Notes: generated by a model from the letters alone, not told the origin. A stretch of DNA of 64,000 bases from Flavisolibacter tropicus (GCF_001644645.1 NZ_CP011390.1:4274001-4338000); one strand, 5' to 3'; shown: positions 36,203 to 44,989, counted from the first letter of the stretch. Made by a program: numbers and translations.

Positions 36203-36399
36203 TGTACTTAGCTTTTTAGGACGAGTTGTCTACTAAAAGAAAAGAGCAGATTTTTATTCACATTTCCTCAGTTTTAAAGATTACTTTTTTTAGGTTATTC
36301 ATTAGTGATGGGTAGTTAACACTTCATTTTATGTTTGTTGTTAGTTATGTAAAAAATAAATATATTTAAGTGCCCATTAAGCGGCCAACGCCCGTACAC

Positions 36400-36726
36400 A
36401 TGACTACCACTACTAACTTGCAAGAAGAAATTGCGAAGCAAATCAATATTGGTTTCTCTAAAGAAGAAATTGAGCAAAACCTTCTATCTAAGGGCTATAC
36501 CTCCACTGAGATCAACGAAGCACTATCCAAAATCGATTTTTCCAATGCTATAGCAGAAAGCAATGGCGGTAAAGTAAGTGGTACCAGCATTGCTTTTGGT
36601 ATTGTATTCATAGTGGGAGCGCTCGTGCGCTTCGCCCGTTTTCTAAATGGCGGTAGTGTGTTGGCAGGCCTCGGTGTACTAACGGCTGGTGGCATGGCCA
36701 TTTATTATTTTACCAAGCGGTCCTAA
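36400..36726 (+). CDS. Small membrane protein with N-terminal UBA/CUE-like helix
   Basis: The 108-residue protein has a soluble N-terminal part of three short helices (about residues 6-45, FSKEEIEQNLLSKGYTSTEI), similar to the UBA/CUE-like bundle seen in some bacterial membrane proteins. Then two membrane spans follow, GTSIAFGIVFIVGALVRFA and SVLAGLGVLTAGGMAIYYF. I do not recognise a named family. It is followed by a terminator hairpin at 36808. Confidence 0.65.
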   Translation: MTTTTNLQEEIAKQINIGFSKEEIEQNLLSKGYTSTEINEALSKIDFSNAIAESNGGKVSGTSIAFGIVFIVGALVRFARFLNGGSVLAGLGVLTAGGMAIYYFTKRS

Positions 36727-36807
36727 CAAAAGGATGCATGGATGTAAATCCATTTCCTGTAAAATCGCTTTTACAACATCAGGCTTTTTTCAGTTCAGTG
36801 CATACGC

Positions 36808-36837
36808 AACCGCAGCCACCTGGCTGCGGTTTGTTTT
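36808..36837 (+). terminator. Intrinsic terminator
   Basis: The stem AACCGCAGCC/GGCTGCGGTT with a four-base loop is followed by TGTTTT. It lies about 80 bp behind the small membrane protein gene on the plus strand. Confidence 0.8.
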
Positions 36838-37103
36838 AGTTATGAAAAGCATGTTTGTGTTACTACTAACGAATATCTATATACGTGGTTAGTGACTCCT
36901 TTAGCATTATGGCATTTTCTTATTTATTCCATCTCAGTTTGTTTGCTGGCTATATTTCTATTCGGCTCTGTTTATTCCCTTTTTATTTTAGGATTGATGG
37001 ATGTTCAATGAAGAGAGGAGTAGTATAGGAGGATGGTAGGAGGAGTAGTGAATGTGGAAGGCAGGTAGAGGGCTTTATCTGTGCAGTTGGTACGGACTTA
37101 CCT

Positions 37104-37147
37104 ACAGAAGAGGTACAGAAGAGGTACAAGAGAGGTACAGAAGAGGT
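37104..37147 (+). repeat. Four 11-bp tandem repeats
   Basis: Three exact copies and one two-mismatch copy of ACAGAAGAGGT stand head to tail, followed by ACAGG. Downstream, at 37156-37185, is CACCCCCAGCCCCTAAAGGGG, part of the composite repeat family. The rest of the 36838-37431 gap contains no supported gene. Confidence 0.85.
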
Positions 37148-37431
37148 ACAGGCTAGGCACACCCCCAGCCCCTAAAGGGGAGCACCCGCGCACAAGAAGA
37201 CTCCCGCAGCTGACGCCGATTGACCACGGAGCATTTATGATATTAGCAGTGGCCTACATGTGTATAAATAAAGGGGGTGAAAGGTTTTGATGGGGGCCTT
37301 TAGTTGGGTAGATTTGCTAAGATAATTAGCAATTAAGGCTCAAGGGACAAGATCCAGGAAGCAGGTGGAGGCCTGGATTTTAAACCTTGGACTTTACACT
37401 TTTAACGCTCCACCTTTACCCTGTACTCTTT

Positions 37432-38055
37432 ATGGCAAAACAAGTAGGCCCCGTCTTCATTACCGGCACCATCGATGGCATCATCTTTTATAAGTTAGGA
37501 GATACGTATTACCTGCGCAGCAAAGGCGATTATAAAAGTGCTAAGAGGATGCGCAAGGATCCCGGCCTCCAGCGCACGATGGCCAATGCCGAGCGGTTTG
37601 GGGTGGCTGCCAAAATGGTGAAGCGCGTGTACTACCGCCAGCTTCCAGGGACCGTGCGCAAACCCGGGTTGTTTGCCAGGTTAACAGGCATGGTCAATAA
37701 GTGGTTGTACCAGGGCAAGACCAAGGAAGAAGCACAGGAACTTCTGCTGGCGCATTGCCAGAAATTAGCTGCCAAGCCAACGACAATAGAGGCTACGCCT
37801 TCTGTACGTACAACTGCACCTGTGTTGCCTCCACTGTTTACTTCAGCGCCTGCTACCACAGAAAAGAAAAAGGAGATAACAAGAACAACTCCTCGTGTTA
37901 AGCAGGCCCGCTATCTTTCAAAATGGAAGGTCAAGCGCAATGGTCGGTTACATATACCAACGCCTGATAGTAATGTTGTTCAGTCCGGCCCTGAGTTTGT
38001 CGATGGGCTGAATCCTCCTGTGACTGGTCATCACAGGAAAAGAATGAACGTTTAA
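37432..38055 (+). CDS. Hypothetical basic cytoplasmic protein
   Basis: The 207-residue protein begins MAKQVGPVFITGTIDGIIFY and continues with YYLRSKGDYKSAKRMRKDPG, a start I associate with a Bacteroidota-specific hypothetical family. It is rich in Lys and Arg, with a Thr/Pro-rich linker near 125-150 and a basic tail. No signal peptide or membrane span is present. Its charge suggests nucleic-acid or surface contact, but no function can be assigned. The ATG at 37432 was preferred over an upstream in-frame start without conserved character. Confidence 0.7.
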   Translation: MAKQVGPVFITGTIDGIIFYKLGDTYYLRSKGDYKSAKRMRKDPGLQRTMANAERFGVAAKMVKRVYYRQLPGTVRKPGLFARLTGMVNKWLYQGKTKEEAQELLLAHCQKLAAKPTTIEATPSVRTTAPVLPPLFTSAPATTEKKKEITRTTPRVKQARYLSKWKVKRNGRLHIPTPDSNVVQSGPEFVDGLNPPVTGHHRKRMNV

Positions 38056-38078
38056 TAGAAAGCAGGTAATCCCACTAA

Positions 38079-38648
38079 TCAATGCAGTTTGCGGTTCTTT
38101 TCATAAAATGCAGCGCATTTCCCTGCATAGTTAAAGTAGGTTTCATCATTAAACGTATCCAGGTAAATCTTGCCCAGCACCATCTTGGTTTTAATGGTAG
38201 GGATTTTTACCAGTTGCTCTTTTTTAGCATCGAAGTAATTCCAATTGCCAATGTAATCGTTGGTGAGCAGGTTTATGCTCGACTCGCCACTGCCATCATT
38301 CATAGCATTACCAAACTCATAACGACTCATGCCAATGAGCTGCATCTTCTTTGTTTTTACATCGTAGCGAAACTGGTTGCTATAGCCTGCCCGCATCCAA
38401 TTGTTATAAAACTCAAAGCCGTTCTTAGTGGCTCGAACACCAGCATTTTCATTTAAAACATCAATATCCTTGCTTTGGATCTTTTTGAATTGTTGGGTGG
38501 ATAGCCGACATACTATTCGTGAAGCTTCCCGGTCTACGTACACCGTATCGTTTATCCTATCATTATCAAGGTCTTCTACTAATTGGTCTTGACCAAAGAC
38601 AAGAGCGTAATGGAATAGAGTCAGTATGAGGATGATGCTTTTTCTCAT
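38079..38648 (-). CDS. Secreted protein, function unknown
   Basis: The 189-residue protein starts at ATG 38648 (a TTG two codons earlier is less likely). Its signal peptide ends at ALVFGQ (about residue 20). The mature part opens with QLVEDLDNDRINDTVYVDRE, an EF-like/FG-GAP-style acidic start, and then alternates beta strands. Similar VxDLDNDGxxDTV openings are common in Bacteroidota periplasmic proteins. It is convergent with the basic hypothetical gene upstream. Confidence 0.7.
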   Translation of the reverse strand: MRKSIILILTLFHYALVFGQDQLVEDLDNDRINDTVYVDREASRIVCRLSTQQFKKIQSKDIDVLNENAGVRATKNGFEFYNNWMRAGYSNQFRYDVKTKKMQLIGMSRYEFGNAMNDGSGESSINLLTNDYIGNWNYFDAKKEQLVKIPTIKTKMVLGKIYLDTFNDETYFNYAGKCAAFYEKNRKLH

Positions 38649-38857
38649 TGCCAACGTTTTGATACCACTAAAATAGGAGTGCTGTTTGGCTATGGAAAGA
38701 AAGGCTGTATGAATTGTTATAAGCGTTACGTAAAACAGGTTAGATGAAAAGCCAGGTGGGATGGTTGGTATCGTAAAAAAGATGTCTCAGCTATGGTGCT
38801 GGGGCAAGCGTGGTGATTAGTTTCGCGATTATAATGGACATCAAAAATTATTTCCAG

Positions 38858-39451
38858 TTACAGTTGTATTTCCCTTAAGATATCTTCTGTTTGCCCTAGT
38901 ATTCTGTTGTAGTTTTTTAAAACCCAGCGTGAGTAAAAGGATAAGAAGATATAAGCTAGCGGTAGCGAAATGATCCAGAAGTATTTACTGTCAGTAATGG
39001 ATGTACTAAAAAACGCTGATATCAGGATCAATGTTACCACAAGCAGTAAATGACAGAGTAAGAAGTTTACCCGCTGCCATTTGTAAAACTTCAACTTGTT
39101 AACCATGAAATCGGTAAGCGTTTCTTTATAGGTTTTATTGGTATCGCCAATGATAGCAAACTGTTGAATGCTCTTAAAACTGATCAGGGAAATAGACAGT
39201 ATCAGCAATATGGATAAAGCACCTACACTCTTGAAAAAAGGAGTAGCTAACTTGTCAAAGTTAACGCCAATAAAAACGGCCCCCGCCAGGCATATAACGA
39301 TGCCGATCATTTCAGGATAGGTAACACGTTTCAGTTTCGATTTAAATTTAGCCTGTGTCATTTGATCAATTAGTTGTGTGTTTAAAAGGTTTTGGTCTTT
39401 TAGTTGGTTGCTCATGGCATCCCAATTTTGTTTTATGCTGTCTAGTTCCAT
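38858..39451 (-). CDS. Membrane protein paired with ECF sigma factor
   Basis: The 197-residue protein has a soluble helical N-terminus (MELDSIKQNWDAMSNQLKDQ, ahead of VTYPEMIGI) and four membrane spans near residues 48-68, 72-92, 131-151 and 155-175. It starts two bases behind the sigma-factor stop, so translation is coupled. This arrangement is typical of a membrane-bound partner or anti-sigma factor, yet no zinc-binding HxxxCxxC motif is visible. Its regulatory role is inferred from position. Confidence 0.75.
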   Translation of the reverse strand: MELDSIKQNWDAMSNQLKDQNLLNTQLIDQMTQAKFKSKLKRVTYPEMIGIVICLAGAVFIGVNFDKLATPFFKSVGALSILLILSISLISFKSIQQFAIIGDTNKTYKETLTDFMVNKLKFYKWQRVNFLLCHLLLVVTLILISAFFSTSITDSKYFWIISLPLAYIFLSFYSRWVLKNYNRILGQTEDILREIQL

Positions 39452-39453
39452 AA

Positions 39454-39945
39454 TTAGTTTGTTTTAGAGGCCTGGTTTTTTAGTTTTTCTTTTATTCTCG
39501 ACAATCGGGTGCCAACATTGCTTGTGGAGATTCCTATGATCTGGGCAATCTCTTCGTAGCTCTTGTCTTCTAAGTAAAGCATAACAATACCTTTGTCTAG
39601 CAGGTTCAACTTGTTCAATTGCGCTCTTAACCATTGCCATTTCTCTTCTAGTTCGTCGGTGTTCTTGTCCTGTAAATGCAATAGGGGTTCATCTAAGGGT
39701 ACTGTCTGTACTTTTCGTTTCGCTACTTTCAAATGATAGATAGCCACATTCATAGCTACTCTATACATCCAGGTGCTGATGCTTGCCATTTGATCAAATG
39801 TGTCAAATGATCGCCAAAGCTGATAGATGATTTCCTGCACCAGGTCGTTTTTGTCTTCAATGGTATTGGTATATATAGAAGCGACCTTATAAATCAAACC
39901 TTCATTATTCTTGATAGCCGTAATAAACCCTTCTTTTTTGTCCAC
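39454..39945 (-). CDS. ECF-type RNA polymerase sigma factor
   Basis: The 163-residue protein starts with GTG. Region 2 contains DLVQEIIYQLWRSFDTF (residues about 34-50) and STWMYRVAMNVAIYHLK; region 4 contains LLDKGIVMLYLEDKSYEEIA and IGISTSNVGTRLSRIKEKLK. These are the promoter-melting and -35-binding helices of extracytoplasmic-function sigma factors. It would direct transcription of a small regulon in response to its membrane partner encoded two bases downstream. Confidence 0.92.
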   Translation of the reverse strand: MDKKEGFITAIKNNEGLIYKVASIYTNTIEDKNDLVQEIIYQLWRSFDTFDQMASISTWMYRVAMNVAIYHLKVAKRKVQTVPLDEPLLHLQDKNTDELEEKWQWLRAQLNKLNLLDKGIVMLYLEDKSYEEIAQIIGISTSNVGTRLSRIKEKLKNQASKTN

Positions 39946-40090
39946 TTGATATTGGCCTGTTTTGTTTTCTGTACTGTATTAGTGTATTGCTGTTAGAAAA
40001 AATCACACGAAGGAAGAAAAAAAAGTTTCAATACCTGCTTTGGAGGGCGAGTGGTGAGTAATGAGCGGCGATTGAAGATAGCCGCCGTTT

Positions 40091-40133
40091 CCCTCCCCAT
40101 GCACATAAGCTATGCGAGGAGACACGGCGGGGA
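40091..40133 (+). repeat. Direct repeat, copy A
   Basis: A 43-base element beginning CCCTCCCCATGCACATAAG matches 39 of 43 bases of the copy at 40948. Both include GAGGAGACACG near the 3' end and a possible small hairpin around CATAAG...TATG. Copy A lies upstream of the zinc-ribbon gene. Frames read from it are spurious. Confidence 0.8.
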
Positions 40134-40261
40134 CAGAATACGATAGCCAACTTTTTGTTGTGTATGCCATGTAAATAGATTTTGAGTGTCGCGAGTTTTA
40201 TAACCCTAAAAGGGGATAATACCAATAGTAAGGTTTCCCTATCTTGTTGGAAAGATACCCT

Positions 40262-40600
40262 ATGTTTATTATCTATGGCTGGCGCAAAAAGATGGTAGGC
40301 GCTTTTGATGCTTTCTTATATAAGTGTCCCTATTGTGAGCAAACCAATACAACCACCATTGCTGTTTACTCTAAATACTACCATATTTTTTGGCTGCCCC
40401 TATTTCCCTACGCTAAAGAAGCGCATGCGGGCTGCTCTTCCTGTAATGCAGCAAGAGATGATAATAAGTTTGGTCCTGAACTAACTAAGCAAGCAAAGGA
40501 AATACAGAAAGAAGTAAAGCATCCTGTTTATTTGTATTTATTGACCATCCTATTTTGTTTAGTGGTGGCTGCAGTGACTGTTGCTTCAATACTGCGTTAA
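40262..40600 (+). CDS. Small zinc-ribbon membrane protein
   Basis: The 112-residue protein begins MFIIYGWRKKMVGAFDAFLY. A zinc-ribbon is formed by CPYC (near residue 22) and CSSC (near residue 60), with YHIFWLPLFPYAK between. A single membrane span, YLYLLTILFCLVVAAVTVASI, ends the chain. This is a common small zinc-ribbon/TM protein of unknown role in Bacteroidota. An upstream in-frame TTG exists but the ATG gives the conserved start. Confidence 0.75.
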   Translation: MFIIYGWRKKMVGAFDAFLYKCPYCEQTNTTTIAVYSKYYHIFWLPLFPYAKEAHAGCSSCNAARDDNKFGPELTKQAKEIQKEVKHPVYLYLLTILFCLVVAAVTVASILR

Positions 40601-40635
40601 GTAGAATAAGGCTGTAGCTAAAACCATTTAAGTAA

Positions 40636-40920
40636 ATGAGTAATTATAATCTTGAACAAGAAGATGGTTCTGAGTCGTCGGATGTAGGTATCAGTCATTT
40701 GCGTCCGACTCCACTTTATGGTGTTTTTGTTTGCGCCATCATTATTATAATCGTGGCTGTGATTCTAATAATCAAAAATGAGGTTGCTAGCGGGTACTTG
40801 CGTACAAATAAGGTTGGCACTATAACAGGTCCAATTGCATTCATCTTAGGAATACTTTTGGGAGTGTTTCCATTGTATTATTTAGTTAAGATGCGACGGA
40901 GGCATTCAAAGCGCGTCTAA
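40636..40920 (+). CDS. Small two-span membrane protein
   Basis: The 94-residue protein has a polar, acidic N-terminus (EQEDGSESSDV), a membrane span GVFVCAIIIIIVAVILIIK, a short exposed loop, a second span ITGPIAFILGILLGVFPLYYL and a basic tail MRRRHSKRV. It follows the zinc-ribbon gene by 35 bp on the same strand and they likely form a unit. The family is not recognised. Direct repeats flank the two genes. Confidence 0.6.
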   Translation: MSNYNLEQEDGSESSDVGISHLRPTPLYGVFVCAIIIIIVAVILIIKNEVASGYLRTNKVGTITGPIAFILGILLGVFPLYYLVKMRRRHSKRV

Positions 40921-40947
40921 AATTTCCGTACTGTTATGTTCCTTTGT

Positions 40948-40990
40948 CCCTCCCCAAGCGCATAAGGTATGCGAGGAGACACGACGGGGA
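40948..40990 (+). repeat. Direct repeat, copy B
   Basis: This 43-base element matches the copy at 40091 at 39 positions in the same orientation. It contains a perfect CGCATA-agg-TATGCG hairpin. It follows the stop codon of the two-span membrane gene and precedes the secreted protein gene at 41022. Confidence 0.8.
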
Positions 40991-41021
40991 AGAAGAAAGT
41001 ATTCTATTTTTGATAACAACA

Positions 41022-41549
41022 ATGAAACAACTACTAACGCTTTGCTTACTAAGCTTGCTTTCTTTCGGTGGCTATGCGCAATCAAAGCCCTCCAAGAAAC
41101 AGACTTTAGACTATTTGGATAAGACACTAAAAATGTCTGTTGGTTATGTAACGTATAAAAATGAAAAAGGTACTAAGTATCGTATAGAGGGCGCCTCTTT
41201 TTATCCTGCAGAAGTTAAATATGAATTTAATTTTTATGCAAGTAGTACCGATCAAAACTATTTGAAGTATGAACAATACTCAAATATTCATTGGGAAGAC
41301 TTGGAGGAGGTAAAGATCGAAAGGAACTCTAAAACAATGGATAAAGAGCTTACGCGAATATATATTCGATTCGCCACCAAAATTCGCTATGATGCCCAGG
41401 GGGGCGGTGATGCTATTGAAATGGACGATGATATGCATTATCCTACGAGCTTTACTTTGTATATTCTTAAAACAAAGGCCGAAAGTGTGAAAAAGGCTTT
41501 GGAACGCTTAAGAGAGCGCGCTAAAGAAGAGAACAAAGATCCATCCTAA
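41022..41549 (+). CDS. Secreted protein, function unknown
   Basis: The 175-residue protein has a signal peptide ending at GGYAQS (about residue 19). The mature chain has LDYLDKTLKMSVGYVTYKNE near its start, then beta strands and a charged helical tail KAESVKKALERLRERAKEEN. The pattern of a single-domain periplasmic protein is clear, the function is not. The ATG at 41022 starts the signal peptide; an upstream frame runs through the direct repeat and is not used. Confidence 0.7.
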   Translation: MKQLLTLCLLSLLSFGGYAQSKPSKKQTLDYLDKTLKMSVGYVTYKNEKGTKYRIEGASFYPAEVKYEFNFYASSTDQNYLKYEQYSNIHWEDLEEVKIERNSKTMDKELTRIYIRFATKIRYDAQGGGDAIEMDDDMHYPTSFTLYILKTKAESVKKALERLRERAKEENKDPS

Positions 41550-41610
41550 TGTCTTTATCACCTTAATAGATGTATGAAATCTTTTGCGGGCCTAAGCCTC
41601 TTAGGGTCTG

Positions 41611-41656
41611 AGCGGGGTCTTTACTGCCAAGCCCGGTAGTGTGGGGAGGCCCCGCT
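41611..41656. terminator. Bidirectional terminator hairpin
   Basis: The outer stem AGCGGGG/CCCCGCT encloses an inner stem ACTGCC/GGTAGT with one G-T pair. A smaller hairpin, CCTAAG-cct-CTTAGG, lies just upstream. The convergent genes on each side could both use it, though T-runs are weak. Confidence 0.6.
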
Positions 41657-41691
41657 TGTGCTTTGATAATTGTTTACCAGAGACGTAGTAA

Positions 41692-42267
41692 TTATTGTGC
41701 TAACCCAATTTGTTTCATAAATGCCTGGTTGTCCCAGAACAAATATTCTTCAATCATCTTCCCATCTTTCCAGTGACCAACGGTACACATGCTAAGTTTG
41801 AATTTCTTTCCAGTTGGAGGAATGGTTTTACCATTGCCTGCTGGCATCGGCTTAGAAAAAGTACCTTCCATTTCTCCTATGACACAGGTCCAATCACCAG
41901 AGCCAAATTTAACAGGGTGTGATTTGATCTTTGTGTCAGGGGCAAAAGCAAACATCGGCGTAAGCATGTCTATATGCTGCGGATTTAGTCCCGTAGTAGT
42001 AGTGCCGTCGGGATAGTAGACTTTAATGTTAGCGTCATGACTGATGGCAAAGCTGTCCCATTTCTGATTGCTGTAAAATTGAAAATCAAGACTATCAAAT
42101 CGTCTTAATCGCTCTTCAGTCAGCTGGTCGTTATTCATCATACTCTGGTCATTGGATTTTTTTACCTCATCTGTGTTAGATGGAGATTGTTGATTGTTGC
42201 TACACCTGGTAAATAACAAGCCTATAACGATGGCTGGTAGCAGGAATGCAAGTTTCCTCTTTTTCAT
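41692..42267 (-). CDS. SnoaL-like lipoprotein (NTF2 fold)
   Basis: The 191-residue protein has a lipoprotein signal with lipobox LLFTRC (Cys22) and a polar Ser/Asn/Gln linker. The body fits the NTF2-like/SnoaL polyketide-cyclase-like fold: LDFQFYSNQKWDSFAISHDANIKVYYPDG near residue 60, GEMEGTFSKPMPAGNGKTIPP near 132, and VGHWKDGKMIEEYLFWDNQAFMKQIG at the end. Such domains are often annotated ester cyclase. The substrate and role are unknown. It lies alone on the minus strand. Confidence 0.82.
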   Translation of the reverse strand: MKKRKLAFLLPAIVIGLLFTRCSNNQQSPSNTDEVKKSNDQSMMNNDQLTEERLRRFDSLDFQFYSNQKWDSFAISHDANIKVYYPDGTTTTGLNPQHIDMLTPMFAFAPDTKIKSHPVKFGSGDWTCVIGEMEGTFSKPMPAGNGKTIPPTGKKFKLSMCTVGHWKDGKMIEEYLFWDNQAFMKQIGLAQ

Positions 42268-42677
42268 GTTGGTTAATTTTTATTACTAGAAGATCTGGCA
42301 CAAAACTTAGACCGCAACTATTTGTTGTGAATGAATTGTAGGCCTTTTTCAATAGGATTGAAGGGAACATCTTGTTAGGTTGCCGAAAGCATTTTATACA
42401 AACGTTCAGTGAAATAAAGAACCGTTAGTCAACAACCAACATGAATGAAAGGCAACATGCATCAACCTCATCAACCCTAATAATAATTTAGAAGAAGAGG
42501 TTGCATTCGGTGTTTTAATAGCGTAATTTGTGTGTACCAAGTACCAATTCATATCCTACATATCTATCCTTAGATTGCTGTAACAAATACCTGTAAAAAA
42601 TTATTCCTCTACTCTGAAGTACTACATTGTTTTATAACAGTCTCTCATTAATTCTCTAAATAAATTGGAGGTCTATT
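42268..42677. other. Intergenic, divergent promoter region
   Basis: This 410-base AT-rich gap separates divergent genes and must hold both promoters. Just before the plus-strand gene lies TTGGAGG at 42665-42671, an unusually good Shine-Dalgarno site for this phylum. No repeat or hairpin was noticed. Confidence 0.5.
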
Positions 42678-43220
42678 ATGAACAACAGAGCTACTATTGC
42701 CCTTGTCTTTTATTTTATATTCGTTATCCTTGGCTGCAGCAAAGACAACTCTGGGCCCTCAGCGATAACACAAAGCAAACAGGAATCTTTACTGAGGGCT
42801 ACAGGCGCTATACAGATAGAGGGGATCGGGCGTTATGCAGACGTTGGCCAATGTACTGATGAAACAGGTTACACCTTTGTCATCAGCATGACAGGCGATC
42901 TTGAGGGTTGTCTCTACACATATGTCGACGACTTTGCCTGTTCACCAAGTGGCACTTATCGTGAGTATGGCCGGGAACACTTTGTGGGTACATACAAGGG
43001 ACAATCGGGTACATTCTGGACGGCATACAGTTTTGAAGGTAAGTACGAGGGATGTCCTCTAAACGGTGAACCATTAGGCGCTGAGATTTTTGGGCGTTGT
43101 CAACATCCCATTGTGAAAGGAAGTGGCACGGGTGTTTTCGAAGGTGTCAGTGGGCGACTGGCCTTTAGAGATAATGTGGAATTATTAATCTTCCCTTTTA
43201 CAGGTCACCTACGTTACTAA
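42678..43220 (+). CDS. Lipoprotein, function unknown
   Basis: The 180-residue protein has a lipoprotein signal with lipobox VILGCS (Cys20). The body is beta-rich and Gly-rich, with SGTYREYGREHFVGTYKGQSG near residue 100 and GSGTGVFEGVSGRLAFRDN near 160. The late GTGxFExxxGRL motif resembles barrel proteins of the allene-oxide-cyclase type, a weak resemblance. An A/G-rich Shine-Dalgarno site, GGAGG, lies seven bases upstream of ATG, which suggests strong translation. Confidence 0.7.
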   Translation: MNNRATIALVFYFIFVILGCSKDNSGPSAITQSKQESLLRATGAIQIEGIGRYADVGQCTDETGYTFVISMTGDLEGCLYTYVDDFACSPSGTYREYGREHFVGTYKGQSGTFWTAYSFEGKYEGCPLNGEPLGAEIFGRCQHPIVKGSGTGVFEGVSGRLAFRDNVELLIFPFTGHLRY

Positions 43221-43531
43221 GATTTATTTGAGACAGCGTCACCGTAGTAAACTAAAGAAAGTACTGACACTATTTGTTCCGTTGGATCTACCACCAGTGC
43301 GTAACGCTTATTGTCTGTATGAATGGTAAGAATTGCCGCAAGAGCTAATGCTCAGCTGTTGCTAATCTAAGTTTAATCTATCTGCTTAAATGCATAGTAA
43401 GTGGGCCTAAGCTTCCTGGCTTAGGCCTTTTAGCATTATAGGTGTCATCAAAATAAATAGTGTCACCTCTTCTTGCATTTTCCACTCCTTCTTTATAGCT
43501 TTTTAAGAATATTCACCAATCGAGACCAGTA
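43221..43531. other. Intergenic with terminator hairpin
   Basis: The gap between two plus-strand genes contains the hairpin listed at 43404-43431. Otherwise it is AT-rich with no recognisable repeat or frame. Confidence 0.5.
43404..43431 (+). terminator. Intrinsic terminator
   Basis: A nine-bp stem, GGCCTAAGC/GCTTAGGCC, with a six-base loop is followed by TTTTAG. It lies 180 bp behind the lipoprotein gene on the plus strand. Confidence 0.7.
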
Positions 43532-44434
43532 ATGCTTAGTTATTACTTTGAAGAAATTACGCATTGCGAAATGTGTGGGCAAAGCACGCATAACCATAAG
43601 GTTTTAGGCCAACGACTTAATCAATCCCAAGGGCTTAATCCAAGAACAAAATCCGGCATTAGTGTATCGGTTAAAAAATGCAGTAATTGCGAACTCATCT
43701 ATTCCAGTCCGCAACCCATACCATTCAGTATACAGGATCACTACGGAACACCGCCAGAAGAATACTGGAAACCTTCGTATTTTAATTGGTCACCAGAATA
43801 TTTTGCTTATGAGATAAGTGTATTAAAAAAGTTGTTGCCTTTTAAAGAAGGCATGACGGCGCTGGATATTGGAGCTGGTCTTGGCAAGTCTATGATCTCC
43901 TTAGAAAAGGCCGGCTACGATGTTTATGGTTTTGAACCATCGAAACCTTTCCATGAACGCGCCATCGAAAAGATGGGCAGGAATCCAGATCGGTTGAAAC
44001 TAGGAATGATCGAAGAAGTGGACTATCCCGAAGGCTTTTTTGATTTTATAACCTTTGGTGCTGTTTTGGAGCATTTATACCATCCTGCACAGAGTTTGGA
44101 AAAAGCATTTAAGTGGCTGAAGCCCGGAGGCATTATACAAGTAGAAGTACCTTCATCAAAACACCTTATTGCAAAACTGATAAATACTTATTTCAAACTT
44201 ATAGGAACAATCTTTGTAACAAATATTAGCCCCATGCACCCGCCGTTTCATTTATACGAGTTTGGGTTAAAGTCCTTCCAGGAGCTAAGCAAGCGGTTAA
44301 AATTTTCGATTGTAAAAAGGGAATATTTAGTGTGTAGTATATCTCCCGTCCCTAAACTATTGCATCCCATCTTTCGAACAATCATGGAAAGAACAAATAC
44401 CGGAATGCAATTGGTGGTTTGGCTAACAAAATAA
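43532..44434 (+). CDS. Class I SAM-dependent methyltransferase
   Basis: The 300-residue protein has a zinc-ribbon-like N-terminus with CEMCG (residues 11-15) and CSNCE (near 50), as in Methyltransf_23-type proteins. The SAM-binding core begins with ALDIGAGLGKSMISLEKAGYDVYGFEPS near residue 115, followed by FDFITFGAVLEHLYHP near 172. The C-terminus has a hydrophobic patch (LIGTIFVTNISPMHPP). Such enzymes methylate sugars, lipids or small metabolites; the substrate is open. It stands alone on the plus strand. Confidence 0.88.
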   Translation: MLSYYFEEITHCEMCGQSTHNHKVLGQRLNQSQGLNPRTKSGISVSVKKCSNCELIYSSPQPIPFSIQDHYGTPPEEYWKPSYFNWSPEYFAYEISVLKKLLPFKEGMTALDIGAGLGKSMISLEKAGYDVYGFEPSKPFHERAIEKMGRNPDRLKLGMIEEVDYPEGFFDFITFGAVLEHLYHPAQSLEKAFKWLKPGGIIQVEVPSSKHLIAKLINTYFKLIGTIFVTNISPMHPPFHLYEFGLKSFQELSKRLKFSIVKREYLVCSISPVPKLLHPIFRTIMERTNTGMQLVVWLTK

Positions 44435-44468
44435 TAGTTTAGATACGCATTGTTTGGGGCAGGCGAAT

Positions 44469-44804
44469 TTAAACAGCTACATACACCCAGGCTTCTTTGC
44501 CTGATAGCAGCGTTACTTTTACGCGTTTATAGTCTTCCGTTTCATAAAGATCTGCCTTGTGCAGCTCATCTGTAGTAATGGTATAAACAGTGCCTTCAAT
44601 AGCCATTGCACGATCGCTTGATGGGACAGCAATAAGGTGGTAAGGTTGTTCGCTTTTTTCAAGTACCGAGGCGTCCTTAATTTCAATAGTAGAAAGCGCA
44701 TAGCCTTTTAGTGTATCTGGCATACCTCTTAAAGGGCGGCCGAACAATTCTTGTTGCACTTTACCTTTTTGTAGTGTTCCATATGAGAAGAGCAACTCTT
44801 GCAT
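44469..44804 (-). CDS. Gamma-glutamylcyclotransferase (AIG2-like)
   Basis: The 111-residue protein has the signature LFSYGTLQKGKVQQELFGRP (residues 4-23), with a Tyr-Gly-Thr-Leu substrate loop. The catalytic Glu is probably in the AIEGTVYTI strand near residue 76. It has the small barrel length of this family, which releases 5-oxoproline from gamma-glutamyl peptides or amines. It is convergent with the methyltransferase gene. The family call is strong, the physiological substrate unknown. Confidence 0.88.
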   Translation of the reverse strand: MQELLFSYGTLQKGKVQQELFGRPLRGMPDTLKGYALSTIEIKDASVLEKSEQPYHLIAVPSSDRAMAIEGTVYTITTDELHKADLYETEDYKRVKVTLLSGKEAWVYVAV

Positions 44805-44989
44805 GTTTTTAGTTCTGTTTGTAGAAAGTTAGGTAATTATAACTTTTGTTGGTCTCAGAATACTATGCCTGCTACCTAATGGTTTAGAAGGTATATGCGT
44901 TAGCTAGGCTGTCTCTCTTTGAAGTATAGCGAGTGCGCTTCTGCGCCTACCATTATTGTACTCTAACGGCTCTGACTAGTATAGTTTCC

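Noticed and set aside
40028..41127. Minus-strand frames containing RRVSSHSLCAWGG and RRVSSHTLCAWGG
   Set aside because: Both are translations of the 43-base direct repeat and neighbouring bases, with no other coding character.
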